Of a stretch of 64,000 bases of DNA, positions 27,379-38,324 are shown piece by piece (position 1 is the first letter of the stretch; each line of letters opens with the position of its first letter). The notes below the pieces were generated by a model. The model did not search any database. It worked only from the letters and a program-made list of their open reading frames with translations, and was not told the DNA's origin. Source of the stretch: Janthinobacterium sp. (GTDB lineage: Bacteria; Pseudomonadota; Gammaproteobacteria; Burkholderiales; Burkholderiaceae_D); assembly GCA_003133225.1 (NCBI GenBank), contig PKWL01000046.1, positions 46,676-110,675 of the forward strand. The letters run 5' to 3'. A program made the translations under genes and the position numbers.

Positions 27379-30005
27379 CACCAGTCCTCCCGCACCGCGC
27401 GTATCGGTCCGCCTGACAGGGCGTACCGGCCCGCCACCAGCGCCGTCAATGTCGAGGCCAGCATGAGTCCGGCCGCGACGATGCCCAGCATAGGCCACGG
27501 CATATGCCAGCCCATGCTCCAATGAAAGGATTGCGGGTTGACGACGAACACCAAAATCAGGCTGATGGCGCAGCCCAAACCAAAACCGACGGCGATGCCC
27601 AGCGCTGTCAGGGCGCCGCTCTCGATCGCTAGCATCGAGATGATTTGGGATCGCGTCATGCCGATATGGCGCAGCATGCCAAATTCCTTGGCCCGCGTCA
27701 GCGCTTGCCCTGAAAACGTGGCGGCCACGCCAAACAGGCCGACCACGATCGCGATCGCCTCGAGTAAATAGGTGACGGCAAAGCTGCGGTCGAAGATTTT
27801 CAGGCTCAGAGCGCGGATTTCCGATGGCCGCGCCAGTTCCAGGGCGCGCCCAAACGGCAGGCGCTGCAGGCGCTCCTGCGCTTCATTCACGGAGACGCCC
27901 CGGTCTAGCCATAGGCCGACGTCATTCACGTCAAGGTCGCCCGTCAGCGCGCGATAATCGCTCAGCCGCATTTGGAGCGCGCCGCCCTGGCGCGCATAAT
28001 CGCGCCAGACGCCGGCTACAAAAAACGCATGCATGCGGCCGTTCAATGGCAGCTCGATCGTGGCGCCGGGGACGATGGAATACAAGTCGGCCATCGCTTC
28101 CGAGACCCACACCGGCAAGCTGGCGGCCGATACCGGCATGGGCGCGCCGAGCAAAACCATGCTGCGGCCGGGATGGTCGGCGTCGATGCTGCGCGCCATC
28201 AGGGTCACGTTGGGCCGCCCCGGCGCCAGAGCCAGGGGGCGGCTGCGTAAAAAATCGACGCGGGCGATGCCGGGCAGGGCCTCGATGCTCGCTTGCTCTT
28301 GCCTATTGAGCGCGGCCGTATTGCCACTTGACGCCGTATGCACGTATAAATCGGCCGCCAGAATCTGGCCTAGCCAGTCATCGACAGAGACGCGAAAACT
28401 TGACACCATGACCGCCATCGCGACCATCAGGCTAAAGCTTGACAGCACCCCACCCAAGGCGATGGCAGCCTGACTCGATGCGTTCGCCAGCCGCGCCAGC
28501 GTCACGCTGAGCACGGGCTGGCCGGAGCGAGCACATCGGTGGTTCACAAAACGGAACACGGTTGCCGTCATTTGCGGCATCAGGCCGACGCTGCCAACTA
28601 GAAGAAGAGCAATCGACAGATAGCCACTAAGCGGCAGTTCGAACAGCGGCGGTGCGCGCGCCAACAGTCCGGCCAAAAACAAGCAGGCAATGGCCGGCCA
28701 AGTCTTCGCCAACTTGGCCAGTGCCGCTTCCTCGCTGCCGGACTTGAGCGCGGCCGCCGGTTCGGCACGCGCCGCCTCATAGGCCGGGGCGGCGCAACCG
28801 AGCAAGGCGACGGCCAGTCCCAAACCGAAATAGATCAAAGCGGCGGCGGGCGTAAATTGCACTTCGGGCTGGACCCCTGAAAAATAGCCGGCGCCAAGGT
28901 CGCCGCCAAAAAAATGCAAAGCGGCTGCCGCCATCGCATAGCCGCCCGCAATGCCGAGCAGTGAGCCGGCGATCCCCAGACAGGCGCCTTCCATCAAAAC
29001 CTGGCGTAGCAATTGGGTGCGGCTCATGCCGAGTACGCGCAACAGGGCGAACTGGCCGCGGCGCCGGACGACGGATAGCGCTTGCGTCGAAAATACGAGG
29101 AAGGCGCCGGTAAATAGCGCAACTAGCGCCAGCACCGTTAAATTGACGCGGTAGGCACGGCTTAGATTGTCAATGCGGCTATTTTGGTTTTCGTCATTGG
29201 GCTGGTTGACTGAAAACTCGCCTGGAAAATCGTGCCCAAGTTCGCGCGCCAAGGCCGCTTGCAAGGCATTGCGGTCGACGCCGTCGCGCAATTTCAGATC
29301 GATCCGGGACAGTTGGCCGAGTTTATTGAAGCGCCACTGCAACGCGCCCAAGTCCATGACGCCTAGGCGCTGGCCGACCGGCGTGCGCTGCAAGAATCCG
29401 GCGACGCGCAGCGTGATGTCGTGCGTGCCCGTCCGCAAGGACAGCTTGGCGCCGGGTGCGAGCTTGAGCCAGGTCATTGCGGCCGCTGACAGAAACAGCG
29501 TGTCGTCGGCCGTCAGGTCGGACCGCCGGTCGCTGACGGGAGCTCCGATCAGGCCAGGTGTGACCGCGCCAGCGCGAAAAACATCGAGCCCGATGATCTT
29601 CAAGGCGCTGCGTCGGCCAGGCAGAACGGCGTCCAATTCCAAGACCGGCGATGCGACTGCAACGCCATCATGCTGCGCTAGCCAAGGATAGATGGTCTCG
29701 TTGAAAAGCGCCTCGCGTGCGCTGACCTGAATATCCGCCTGGCCTGACAAGCCCTTGATGGCGGCCGAGAATTCATTGAAGGCAGCAGCGTTGATCAAAT
29801 GGATCGCGAACCCGAGCGCGATGCCGAGCGCTATGGCGGTGACGGCAACAATGGCCCGCACCGGTTGCGCGCGCCACTCGCCTAACAATAGCCAGCGCGA
29901 CAGTTGGGCGAGCGGGGCGTCCCGCTTCAGGCCGGACCTCCAAGCCCCCAGGGCCGTCTTAGGCGCTGGGCTATCCATTTTCTTGTTGGTCCCGGTGTCG
30001 CCCAT
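27378..30005 (-). CDS. Large FtsX/MacB-type ABC transporter permease
   Basis: Inner-membrane permease of 875 residues made of two FtsX units in tandem: membrane segment near 50-70, periplasmic domain, three segments at about 285-425, then a short linker with further hydrophobic segments, a second periplasmic domain and three segments at about 745-860. This is the layout of the YbbP/AttFG class, which pairs with a LolD-type ATPase and AttH. No ATPase gene of that type adjoins it here. Its start at 30005 has GGA nearby; an ATG at 29978 is the alternative. It heads the operon permease-lipocalin-exporter. Confidence 0.9.
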   Translation of the reverse strand: MGDTGTNKKMDSPAPKTALGAWRSGLKRDAPLAQLSRWLLLGEWRAQPVRAIVAVTAIALGIALGFAIHLINAAAFNEFSAAIKGLSGQADIQVSAREALFNETIYPWLAQHDGVAVASPVLELDAVLPGRRSALKIIGLDVFRAGAVTPGLIGAPVSDRRSDLTADDTLFLSAAAMTWLKLAPGAKLSLRTGTHDITLRVAGFLQRTPVGQRLGVMDLGALQWRFNKLGQLSRIDLKLRDGVDRNALQAALARELGHDFPGEFSVNQPNDENQNSRIDNLSRAYRVNLTVLALVALFTGAFLVFSTQALSVVRRRGQFALLRVLGMSRTQLLRQVLMEGACLGIAGSLLGIAGGYAMAAAALHFFGGDLGAGYFSGVQPEVQFTPAAALIYFGLGLAVALLGCAAPAYEAARAEPAAALKSGSEEAALAKLAKTWPAIACLFLAGLLARAPPLFELPLSGYLSIALLLVGSVGLMPQMTATVFRFVNHRCARSGQPVLSVTLARLANASSQAAIALGGVLSSFSLMVAMAVMVSSFRVSVDDWLGQILAADLYVHTASSGNTAALNRQEQASIEALPGIARVDFLRSRPLALAPGRPNVTLMARSIDADHPGRSMVLLGAPMPVSAASLPVWVSEAMADLYSIVPGATIELPLNGRMHAFFVAGVWRDYARQGGALQMRLSDYRALTGDLDVNDVGLWLDRGVSVNEAQERLQRLPFGRALELARPSEIRALSLKIFDRSFAVTYLLEAIAIVVGLFGVAATFSGQALTRAKEFGMLRHIGMTRSQIISMLAIESGALTALGIAVGFGLGCAISLILVFVVNPQSFHWSMGWHMPWPMLGIVAAGLMLASTLTALVAGRYALSGGPIRAVREDW

Positions 30006-30161
30006 TTTTTTCCGTCAGCGGCCTCTGGCTCGGGCGGCAGGTTACTGGTGCCTAGGGGCGTGCCACAGGCGTTTCAAGTCGCGCCGCCCCATTTGGTGCC
30101 GTTCCACGGTATGCTTCGGCCGCCACCACTGCGAAGGGGCATCGGCTCTGGCGCCAGTTGT

Positions 30162-31573
30162 TCACAATATTTTGCCCGGGTTCATGATCCCGAGCGGATC
30201 CAGCGCTTTTTTGATGGTCCGCATCAGATTTAGCTCGAGCTCGGACTTGTAGCGGGCGAGCTCTGCGCGCTTTAAGGCCCCGATGCCATGTTCTGCCGAG
30301 ATCGAGCCGCCGAAGCGGTCGACGCTGTCGTGCACGATGCGGTTGAGGGCGTCCTGGTTGGCCAAAAACGTCTCGTCCGAGACTCCATCCGGGGGCGCCA
30401 CATTGTAGTGCAGGTTGCCATCGCCCAGATGGCCGAAGCATACCAGTTTGCAGTCGGGAAATGCCTGTCTGACGAGAGGGTCGGTGGCCGCGATGAAGTC
30501 GGCGATGTTCGAAATCGGCAGCGAGATATCATGCTTCACGTTTTTCCCTGCTTTTGCCTGCGCCAGCGGGATATGTTCGCGCAGGCGCCACAAGCCTTGC
30601 GACTGGGCCAGCGAAGTGGCGATCACGGCATCGTCGATGATGGCGGCGTCGAGCGCTGCGCCGATACTTTTTTCCAGCAACCCGATGGCGTGGCCTTCCG
30701 ACTCGCTGCTAGAGAGTTCCAGCAGCACATATTGCGGGTACGGTCCGGAAAACGGCTTCGGCAATTGCGGAAAATGGTCGGCCACTAGTTGCAAGCAAAA
30801 TTGCGACATCAGCTCAAAGCCGGTCAGACTGGGGCCGCAATAATCTTGCATGAGCGTTAGCAGTTGCAGCGCCTGGCGTGGCGAGCCCAGTGCGGCGAGC
30901 GCCGTGACGCATGCTTTCGGCTGCGGGTACAGCTTTAACACCGCGCCCGTGATGATACCGAGCGTACCTTCGGCGCCGATGAACAAGTCACGCAGATCGT
31001 AGCCGGTATTGTCCTTGCGCAGGCCCCGCAAGTTGCTCCACACTTCGCCCTGAGGCGTGACGACTTCCAGGCCCAGGCACAATTCGCGCGTATTGCCATA
31101 CCGCAAAACAGCGGTGCCGCCAGCGTTGGTCGACAGGTTGCCGCCGATGGTGCAACTGCCCTCGGCCGCCAGCGACAGCGGGAACAGGCAGCCGGCTGCT
31201 GCCGCCGCTTCCTGAATTTGCTGCAAGATGCAGCCGGCATCGACCGTCATGGTGCGGTTGAGCGGATCAATGGCGCGGATGCAATTGAGCCTGGCCAGCG
31301 ACAATACAATGGCGGCGCCGCTGGCGTCGGGCACGCTGCCGAGCACCAGCCCCGTATTGCCGCCCTGCGGCACCAGCGCCACCTGCCAGAGGGCGCAGGC
31401 GCGCACCACTTTGGCCACTTGCTCCACCGAAGCGGGGCGTAGTACGGCCAGCGCGCGCCCCGTGAAACGGCCGCGCCAGTCGGTCAGGAAAGGTGCCATA
31501 GCCGTCGTTGTGGTCAGCACATACTCATCGCCGACGATCTCGCGGCACTGTGCCAGGAAGGCTGGGGCGACCT

Positions 31574-31577
<4 letters not shown>
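30162..31577 (-). CDS. FAD-linked oxidoreductase, GlcD / D-2-hydroxyacid dehydrogenase type
   Basis: Flavoprotein of 471 residues with an FAD-binding PCMH domain (about 37-220; PQGGNTGLVLGSVPD and the phosphate-binding GGNLSTNAGG) and a FAD-oxidase C-terminal domain ending in GSISAEHGIGALKR...LDPLGIMNPGKIL. This is typical of glycolate oxidase subunit GlcD, D-lactate dehydrogenases and D-2-hydroxyglutarate dehydrogenase. No glcE or glcF lies beside it, so a stand-alone D-2-hydroxyacid dehydrogenase is more likely. The ATG overlaps the DUF2069 stop by four bases. Confidence 0.92.
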
Positions 31578-32634
<1,057 letters not shown>

Positions 32635-32650
32635 CTAATTCAATGCTTGC

Positions 32651-34033
32651 ATGATTTTAAAATACATTACCGCCATTTTGCGCTACTTACTCCAGGTCTT
32701 CAAAGGCGGCCTCGCCCTGCTGCGCGGATTGTCATGGCAGCAAGTGATGGACTTGTGGCTGTTTGCCCGCCGTCGCCTGCGCGAGGAAAGCCTGCCCCAA
32801 GTGGCCGGTAGCTTGACTTTCACGACGGTGTTTGCGCTGGTGCCCTCGTTGACGCTGGCATTCGCCATCTTCACGACGTTTCCAATGTTCAACACCTTTC
32901 GCGCGGCGCTGGAACATTATTTTATACAAAGCGTGATTCCGAAAGGAATTGCTGACACCATTCTCGGCTATCTGACCCAGTTTTCGACCAAGGCCACGCG
33001 CTTGTCGGCAGTCGGTGCGGTGGCCCTGGCATTCACCTCGCTTGCCATGATGGGGCTAATTGAGCGCGTCTTCAATCGTATTTGGCGCGTCAAGACCGAG
33101 CGCAGCTGGACTCGACGGATCCTGGTCTACTGGGCCATTGTGACTCTAGGGCCTTTACTGATCGGCGTCTCCTTGACCGTCACGTCCCAGGTTTTCATGG
33201 CTACCGGCGGCATGGTGGGCAGCATGCCGCTGGTGGGCCGCCTGTTGTACACAACGCTGTCGGTGCTGCTGACGATGGGCGCCTTTACGTTGCTGTACGC
33301 GGCCGTCCCCAACCGCGACGTGGACTGGCGCGATGCCGCCTGGGGCGGCTTGCTGGCGGCGCTGGCGTTTGAAATAGCCAAGCGCGGCTTTGCCGTGTAC
33401 ATCGAGCAATTTCCCACCTATTCGCGGATCTACGGCGCGCTGGCAGCTTTGCCTCTGTTTTTGCTGTGGATCTATCTGAGCTGGATGATCACGCTGGTGG
33501 GCGCGCTGCTGGTTGCGGCGCTGCCGATCGTAAAATATGAACGCTGGTGGCACCAGTCGGTGCCGGGCGGCGCCTTCGTCGACGCGATGGCCATTCTCAA
33601 TGTCTTGCACGCGGCCTGTCATGGTGGCGATACGGCATTAGTTAGCACGGCGGCAATCCGAGCCCGCACCCGTCTCGGTTTCGACGAGATGGAAACGCTG
33701 CTTGAAAAAATGCGCGCGGCCGGCTGGGTTGGCCGCGTCAACGTCGAGGCGCCGGTGCGCGTCGAATGGGGCAAACGCGTCAGCGGTGTTGCCGATCACT
33801 GGGTCTTGCTGGCCAATCCGAACAAGATGAGCCTAGCTGACGTGTACCGCCTGTTTGTCTTTGGTGGCATGGCGGTCAATACCGGCATGGCGCCCGTGGC
33901 CGGCGACAGCGACGAATACGACATCAAGGCCAGCCGCAAGGCCGCCATTTTGGCGCGCCAGGTCGAAACGGCGGTCGAACAAGGCCTGGGGCTGACCCTG
34001 GCCGAGCATTTCGGCGCGGCCGAGCGCGATTAA
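32651..34033 (+). CDS. YihY/RbN-family inner-membrane protein with C-terminal extension
   Basis: Integral membrane protein of 460 residues. The first 300 match the YihY (UPF0761) family, once mistaken for RNase BN: SLTFTTVFALVPSLTLAF, TRLSAVGAVALAFTSLAMM, and YRRIY-like SRIYGALAALPLFLLWIYLSW, giving about six membrane helices. Residues from about 305 to 460 form a soluble cytosolic extension which looks like a winged-helix domain followed by an acidic tail; E. coli YihY (290) lacks it. The function is unknown. The gene is divergent from wrbA and converges on metY. Confidence 0.88.
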   Translation: MILKYITAILRYLLQVFKGGLALLRGLSWQQVMDLWLFARRRLREESLPQVAGSLTFTTVFALVPSLTLAFAIFTTFPMFNTFRAALEHYFIQSVIPKGIADTILGYLTQFSTKATRLSAVGAVALAFTSLAMMGLIERVFNRIWRVKTERSWTRRILVYWAIVTLGPLLIGVSLTVTSQVFMATGGMVGSMPLVGRLLYTTLSVLLTMGAFTLLYAAVPNRDVDWRDAAWGGLLAALAFEIAKRGFAVYIEQFPTYSRIYGALAALPLFLLWIYLSWMITLVGALLVAALPIVKYERWWHQSVPGGAFVDAMAILNVLHAACHGGDTALVSTAAIRARTRLGFDEMETLLEKMRAAGWVGRVNVEAPVRVEWGKRVSGVADHWVLLANPNKMSLADVYRLFVFGGMAVNTGMAPVAGDSDEYDIKASRKAAILARQVETAVEQGLGLTLAEHFGAAERD

Positions 34034-34103
34034 CGAGCTGCGCGAGGCACCGTGCCGCCGGCCGTTAGCTGATGCTCGAGCGGCACGCCCCAAGCGCGAC
34101 TTG

Positions 34104-34133
34104 AGGTGAGTTCCGCAGCGGCCGAACTCACCT
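34104..34133. terminator. Hairpin between convergent yihY and metY
   Basis: Bases 34104-34113 pair perfectly with 34124-34133 (10 bp, ten-base loop). The stem stands midway between two convergent genes and may stop transcripts from both sides, but neither side has a U tract. Confidence 0.4.
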
Positions 34134-34144
34134 TGCGCCGGCTG

Positions 34145-35455
34145 TCAGGCACCTTTTTGTGACAGTTTCAGGCCGCGCGCCAAATCGTCGATTAAGTCGT
34201 CCGCGTCTTCCAGACCGACCGAGAGGCGCATGGTGCCTTCGCTAATGCCCGATGCCGCCAGCTGTTCGTCCGGCACGCGAAAATGGGTGGTGGAGGCAGG
34301 ATGGATCACCAACGATTTGGCGTCACCGACGTTGGCCAGGTGGGAAAAAATCTTCAGGCTGTCAACAAAGCGGCGGCCGGCGGCGCGGTCGCCTTTCAGG
34401 CTGAACGAGAAGACGGCGCCGCAGCCTTTGGGCAGCAATGTTTTGGCCAATTCATAGTCCGGGTGCGACGCCAGCTCGGGATACGAGACTGACGCGACGC
34501 CGGGATGGGCCAGCAGAAACTCGACCACCTTGCGCGTATTTGCGACGTGACGGTCCATGCGCAAGCCGAGGGTTTCGATTCCCTGCAAGATGGCGAATGC
34601 ATTGTGCGGACTCATGACGGCGCCGAAATCGCGCAAGCCTTCGCGCCGCGCGCGCAGCGCGAACGGCGCGACGGTCGACTCTTCCGCAAACACCATGCCG
34701 TGGAAACCGTCGTATGGTTCGCACAGCTCACCGAAACGGCCGCTTTGTTGATAGGCGGCCTGCCAGTCGAAGGTGCCGCCATCGACCAGCAAGCCGCCGA
34801 CAGCGGTGCCGTGGCCACACAGGAACTTGGTGGCTGAATGGAACACCAAATCGGCGCCGTGCTCGAAAGGTCGCAGCAGATACGGCGTCGTAAAAGTGGA
34901 ATCGACCATCAGCGGCAGGGCGTGATCGTGCGCCATGGCCGACACCGCTGCAATGTCCAGTACGTCAAGGCCGGGATTGCCCAGCGTTTCGGCGAACAGC
35001 ACCTTGGTGTTGGGCCGGATCGCGTCACGCCAAGCATCTAGATCACGCGGATCAACGAAGGTCGTCTCGATGCCGAAGCGCTTTAGCGTGTAGGCCAGCA
35101 GGTTTTGCGAACCACCGTACAGCGCGCGGGAAGCGACGATGTGCGAGCCAGCCCCGGCGATGGTCACTAATCCCAGATGCAGCGCGGCTTGGCCGCTGGC
35201 CGTGGCGATGCCGGCCACGCCGCCTTCGAGCGCTGCAATGCGCTCTTCCAGCACCGCATTAGTTGGGTTCGAGATGCGTGAATAGACATGGCCGGCGCGC
35301 TCCATATTAAACAGCGATGCGGCATGGTCCGAATCTTTGAATGTATACGCCGCGGTGAAATAGACCGGGGTGGCGCGCGCGCCAGTGGCGGAATCTGGCG
35401 CGGCGCCGGCATGCAGCGACAAGGTGTCAAAGCCAAGGTATTTCGGACCGCTCAT
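34145..35455 (-). CDS. metY: O-acetylhomoserine sulfhydrylase (aminocarboxypropyltransferase)
   Basis: Cys/Met-metabolism PLP enzyme of 436 residues that makes homocysteine from O-acetylhomoserine and sulfide. The PLP lysine lies in [14 protein letters not shown], and the family marks [29 protein letters not shown] and [22 protein letters not shown] are all present. The last of these (length and the extra segment before it) separates MetY from cystathionine synthases (MetB). The start at 35455 fits the family [17 protein letters not shown]; in-frame sequence up to 35548 is not conserved-looking. No SAM riboswitch could be recognised upstream. Confidence 0.94.
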   Translation of the reverse strand: MSGPKYLGFDTLSLHAGAAPDSATGARATPVYFTAAYTFKDSDHAASLFNMERAGHVYSRISNPTNAVLEERIAALEGGVAGIATASGQAALHLGLVTIAGAGSHIVASRALYGGSQNLLAYTLKRFGIETTFVDPRDLDAWRDAIRPNTKVLFAETLGNPGLDVLDIAAVSAMAHDHALPLMVDSTFTTPYLLRPFEHGADLVFHSATKFLCGHGTAVGGLLVDGGTFDWQAAYQQSGRFGELCEPYDGFHGMVFAEESTVAPFALRARREGLRDFGAVMSPHNAFAILQGIETLGLRMDRHVANTRKVVEFLLAHPGVASVSYPELASHPDYELAKTLLPKGCGAVFSFSLKGDRAAGRRFVDSLKIFSHLANVGDAKSLVIHPASTTHFRVPDEQLAASGISEGTMRLSVGLEDADDLIDDLARGLKLSQKGA

Positions 35456-35857
35456 GATGGCACTCTCTAAATGATGGAATTGACGCAGATCGTACCCCGA
35501 TTCACGCGCTAACAAAAGCCTGCCGGCTCCATTTAATGGGAGGCGCAAACATTAATCGACGCGGCGCTCCCCGCCCGCCCGCCGCCATCAGTGGGCTGCG
35601 CCGGGCAATATGTCCTTTTCTTTGGCGGCACCGGCGCCCTCTCCATTCATTTAGTGGGAATAGTCCGGGTTGGAAGGGACGGGCGCGAATGTGCCATGGA
35701 TACGGGATACGGCGGTGAATGGCGGGGCGCCAAAGGTGGCAATTCGCAGCCGACAGCGATGGTGAAATACAGTGGATTTTTTGGCGCGCTTAGGCTACAT
35801 TCGCTGGTAAGGTCTACAATAACGAAAAACCCATTTACAGCGGATAGGACGGCCCAA
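35456..35857. other. Divergent intergenic stretch between metY and the CBS-domain gene
   Basis: No gene supported. The final 100 bases are AT-richer and lead into the CBS gene's ribosome-binding site. Promoters for both neighbours should be here; I could not find a convincing SAM-II or SAH riboswitch core. Confidence 0.5.
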
Positions 35858-36304
35858 ATGAAAGTTTCCGAAATTCTTGAAGTTAAGGGTAAAACACTTT
35901 ACACAGTCACGCCCGATCAATCGATGGTGGATGCGGCCAATACGATGGCCGAAAAAGATATCGGTTCGCTCGTCGTCATGGAATACGGCGATTTGGTCGG
36001 CATGCTGACCTTTCGCGAAGTTATCAAGGCGCTCAACGAACACAATGGCTCGATTGGTGCCGGCACGGTGCGCAAGCACATGGACGATCATCCAATTACC
36101 GTCACGCCGGATACGGAAATAAATGAGGTGCGCCGCATCATTTTGGAAAAGCACGCGCGTTACCTGCCGGTGATGAACGCAAAAACCCTGCTCGGCGTGA
36201 TCTCGTTTTATGACGTCGCGCGCGCCGTCCTGGAAGCGCAAAGTTTCGAGAACCGCATGTTGAAGGCTTACATTCGTGACTGGCCGGCCGAGACGGTCGA
36301 TTAA
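35858..36304 (+). CDS. CBS-domain pair protein
   Basis: Cytosolic protein of 148 residues made of two CBS repeats (about 8-60 and 75-130), each with the G-x-L-x-x-x-D/R-x-x pattern (VGMLTFREVIKAL and LGVISFYDVARAVL). Such stand-alone Bateman modules bind adenine nucleotides and act as energy sensors or regulators of partner proteins. The start at 35858 follows AGGACGGCCCAA and matches the family start MKVSEIL; longer in-frame readings from 35591 are not supported. Confidence 0.92.
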   Translation: MKVSEILEVKGKTLYTVTPDQSMVDAANTMAEKDIGSLVVMEYGDLVGMLTFREVIKALNEHNGSIGAGTVRKHMDDHPITVTPDTEINEVRRIILEKHARYLPVMNAKTLLGVISFYDVARAVLEAQSFENRMLKAYIRDWPAETVD

Positions 36305-36947
36305 GTGGGAGCGCGGGGCCCTGTGCGGGTATTAATGTCCAGTCATGTTGGAGCGCCACTTTACAATCGCACCGGCGCGCGAGCCCTGTGTCCCACCTTT
36401 ATCCGAACGGCTGCCTTCGATTTGCGGCGCGAAACTGCCGCTGTCAAGGCGGAGTAAGGCAAAGCCCAGCGCGTAGCGCGGCTTTTCCTTGAGATGGTCC
36501 GTGACAGTAGCGCTGTCGAGCAGGGTGACTGCCGCGCTTGCAAGCGATGACGGGAAATCCAGTGCTTTGCTCAAAAGCACGGCGATGTGCGCGGCGCCTA
36601 TGGTTGGCGCCGCTTCGGTTTTCCGTCGCCGCCAACAGGCGTGCGCCGTTTGCCCAAGCTGGGCGTTGGCAGAACCGCGGCCCGTCTCGGGCGCCCCCAT
36701 ACCAGCGAGTCATACCACCTTCGCCGCCTCCAAGTCGGCTGCGCCGGTCCCACCGCCATCAAATTGGCCAGGGCCTTCGAACTGTGCGTTTTCAGCTGCC
36801 TTTGCGGAAAAACAGCCCATGGCTTATGACAAAGAGCGCTGAGAATTTGGAGGTAAGGTCCGGTACGCTTGGCGATATTGTTTGAATTCGCCGTGCTGGC
36901 GCTGTAGGCTGGTAAAATTGAGATTTTCTGATCCTCTTTTTATTATT
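36305..36947. other. Long gap between the CBS gene and aroC
   Basis: About 640 bases with no gene I can identify. Open frames exist on both strands (for example 36332-36700 minus and 36489-36842 plus) but their products are Ala/Arg/Ser/Pro-rich and resemble no family. This could be the decayed remnant of a gene, since a transporter gene often lies before aroC in related genomes. The last part must contain the aroC promoter. Confidence 0.45.
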
Positions 36948-38042
36948 ATGTCCGGCAATTCATTCGGCAAGCTTTTTACTGTGACCACTTTCGGCGAATC
37001 GCATGGTCCCGCGATCGGGTGTATCGTTGACGGCTGCCCGCCGGGGCTGGCCCTGTCGGAGGCCGACATCCAGCCGGAACTGGACCGCCGTAAACCTGGC
37101 ACCTCGCGCCACGTCACGCAGCGCCAGGAGTCCGATACGGCCGAGATCTTGTCAGGCATCTACCAGGGAGTGACGACCGGCACGCCGATCATGTTGCTAA
37201 TCCGTAATGAAGACCAGCGCAGCAAGGATTACGGCAATATCGTCGATAGCTTCCGACCCGGCCATGCCGATTACACTTATTGGCACAAATATGGCGTGCG
37301 CGATCCGCTCGGCGGCGGCCGCTCGTCGGCCCGCTTGACGGCTCCCGTCGTGGGGGCCTCGGCAATCGCCAAAAAATGGTTGTTGCAACAATATGGCACG
37401 ACGTTCCAAGGCTGCATGAGCCAGCTGGGCGATATCGTTGTGCCGTTCCAGTCCTGGGAACACACGGCCTCGAATCCGTTTTTTGCCGCCAGCGCCGACG
37501 CCGACCTGATTGCGCGCATGGAAGCGGCCATGGATCAGTTGCGGCGGGATGGCGACTCCGTCGGCGCGCGCATCGATGTCGTCGCACAACACGTTCCAGT
37601 TGGTCTGGGCCAGCCGATTTATGACAAGCTCGATGCCGATATCGCCTATGCCATGATGGGCATTAATGCCGTCAAAGGAGTCGAGATCGGCGCCGGCTTT
37701 AAATCGGTCGTGCAAAAAGGCTCGCAGCATGGCGACGAACTCACGCCGCAAGGCTTCTTCGGTAATAACGCGGGCGGGATGCTGGGCGGGATTTCGACAG
37801 GCCAGGACATCACGGTGTCGATCGCAATCAAGCCCACGTCGTCAATCCGCACGCCGCGCCGTTCGATCGACAAGGATGGCAATCCGGTTTGGGTGGAGAC
37901 GCTCGGCCGCCACGATCCGTGCGTAGGCATCCGCGCGACCCCGATCGCCGAGGCCATGCTTGCTCTCGTGCTGATGGACCACGCACTCATGCACCGTGCC
38001 CAATGTGGCGACGTGCGTGTCGCGACGCCCAAAATTGCGTGA
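36948..38042 (+). CDS. aroC: Chorismate synthase
   Basis: Last step of the shikimate pathway, converting EPSP to chorismate with reduced FMN. The 364 residues match E. coli AroC (361). The signature blocks are intact: [27 protein letters not shown] at the N-terminus, [24 protein letters not shown] in the middle, and [20 protein letters not shown] and [17 protein letters not shown] toward the C-terminus. The start at 36948 lacks a clear ribosome-binding site but is fixed by homology. It stands alone. Confidence 0.97.
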   Translation: MSGNSFGKLFTVTTFGESHGPAIGCIVDGCPPGLALSEADIQPELDRRKPGTSRHVTQRQESDTAEILSGIYQGVTTGTPIMLLIRNEDQRSKDYGNIVDSFRPGHADYTYWHKYGVRDPLGGGRSSARLTAPVVGASAIAKKWLLQQYGTTFQGCMSQLGDIVVPFQSWEHTASNPFFAASADADLIARMEAAMDQLRRDGDSVGARIDVVAQHVPVGLGQPIYDKLDADIAYAMMGINAVKGVEIGAGFKSVVQKGSQHGDELTPQGFFGNNAGGMLGGISTGQDITVSIAIKPTSSIRTPRRSIDKDGNPVWVETLGRHDPCVGIRATPIAEAMLALVLMDHALMHRAQCGDVRVATPKIA

Positions 38043-38324
38043 CTAGCCGGCGCCACCAGCTGGCGCTTCGGGCTAAAGGACTTGCAGTCAATCGTTGGTA
38101 GCTGCCGATAGTAGCGCTAGCGGGTCTCTCCCGGGCCATTTGGTTTCCTAAAAAATTTGATGGGGGCAAACGGCGCGCAAATTGTTTTCCTAGCGGCTTG
38201 GGCCGGGAAGGGGGCCCGTAGCGAGGGCGAAACCATGCGCCCTGTGTTGGGCCAAGCCGGGCGCAGGTGCTAGGCGGGCCATGCCTAGTTGGTTTCGCGC
38301 AAAAAATACTTTGGGAGGGGAATC

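Noticed and set aside
36332..36700. 123-codon frame on the minus strand between the CBS gene and aroC
   Set aside because: No recognisable domain, no ribosome-binding site, low-complexity composition. Kept only as part of an unassigned gap.
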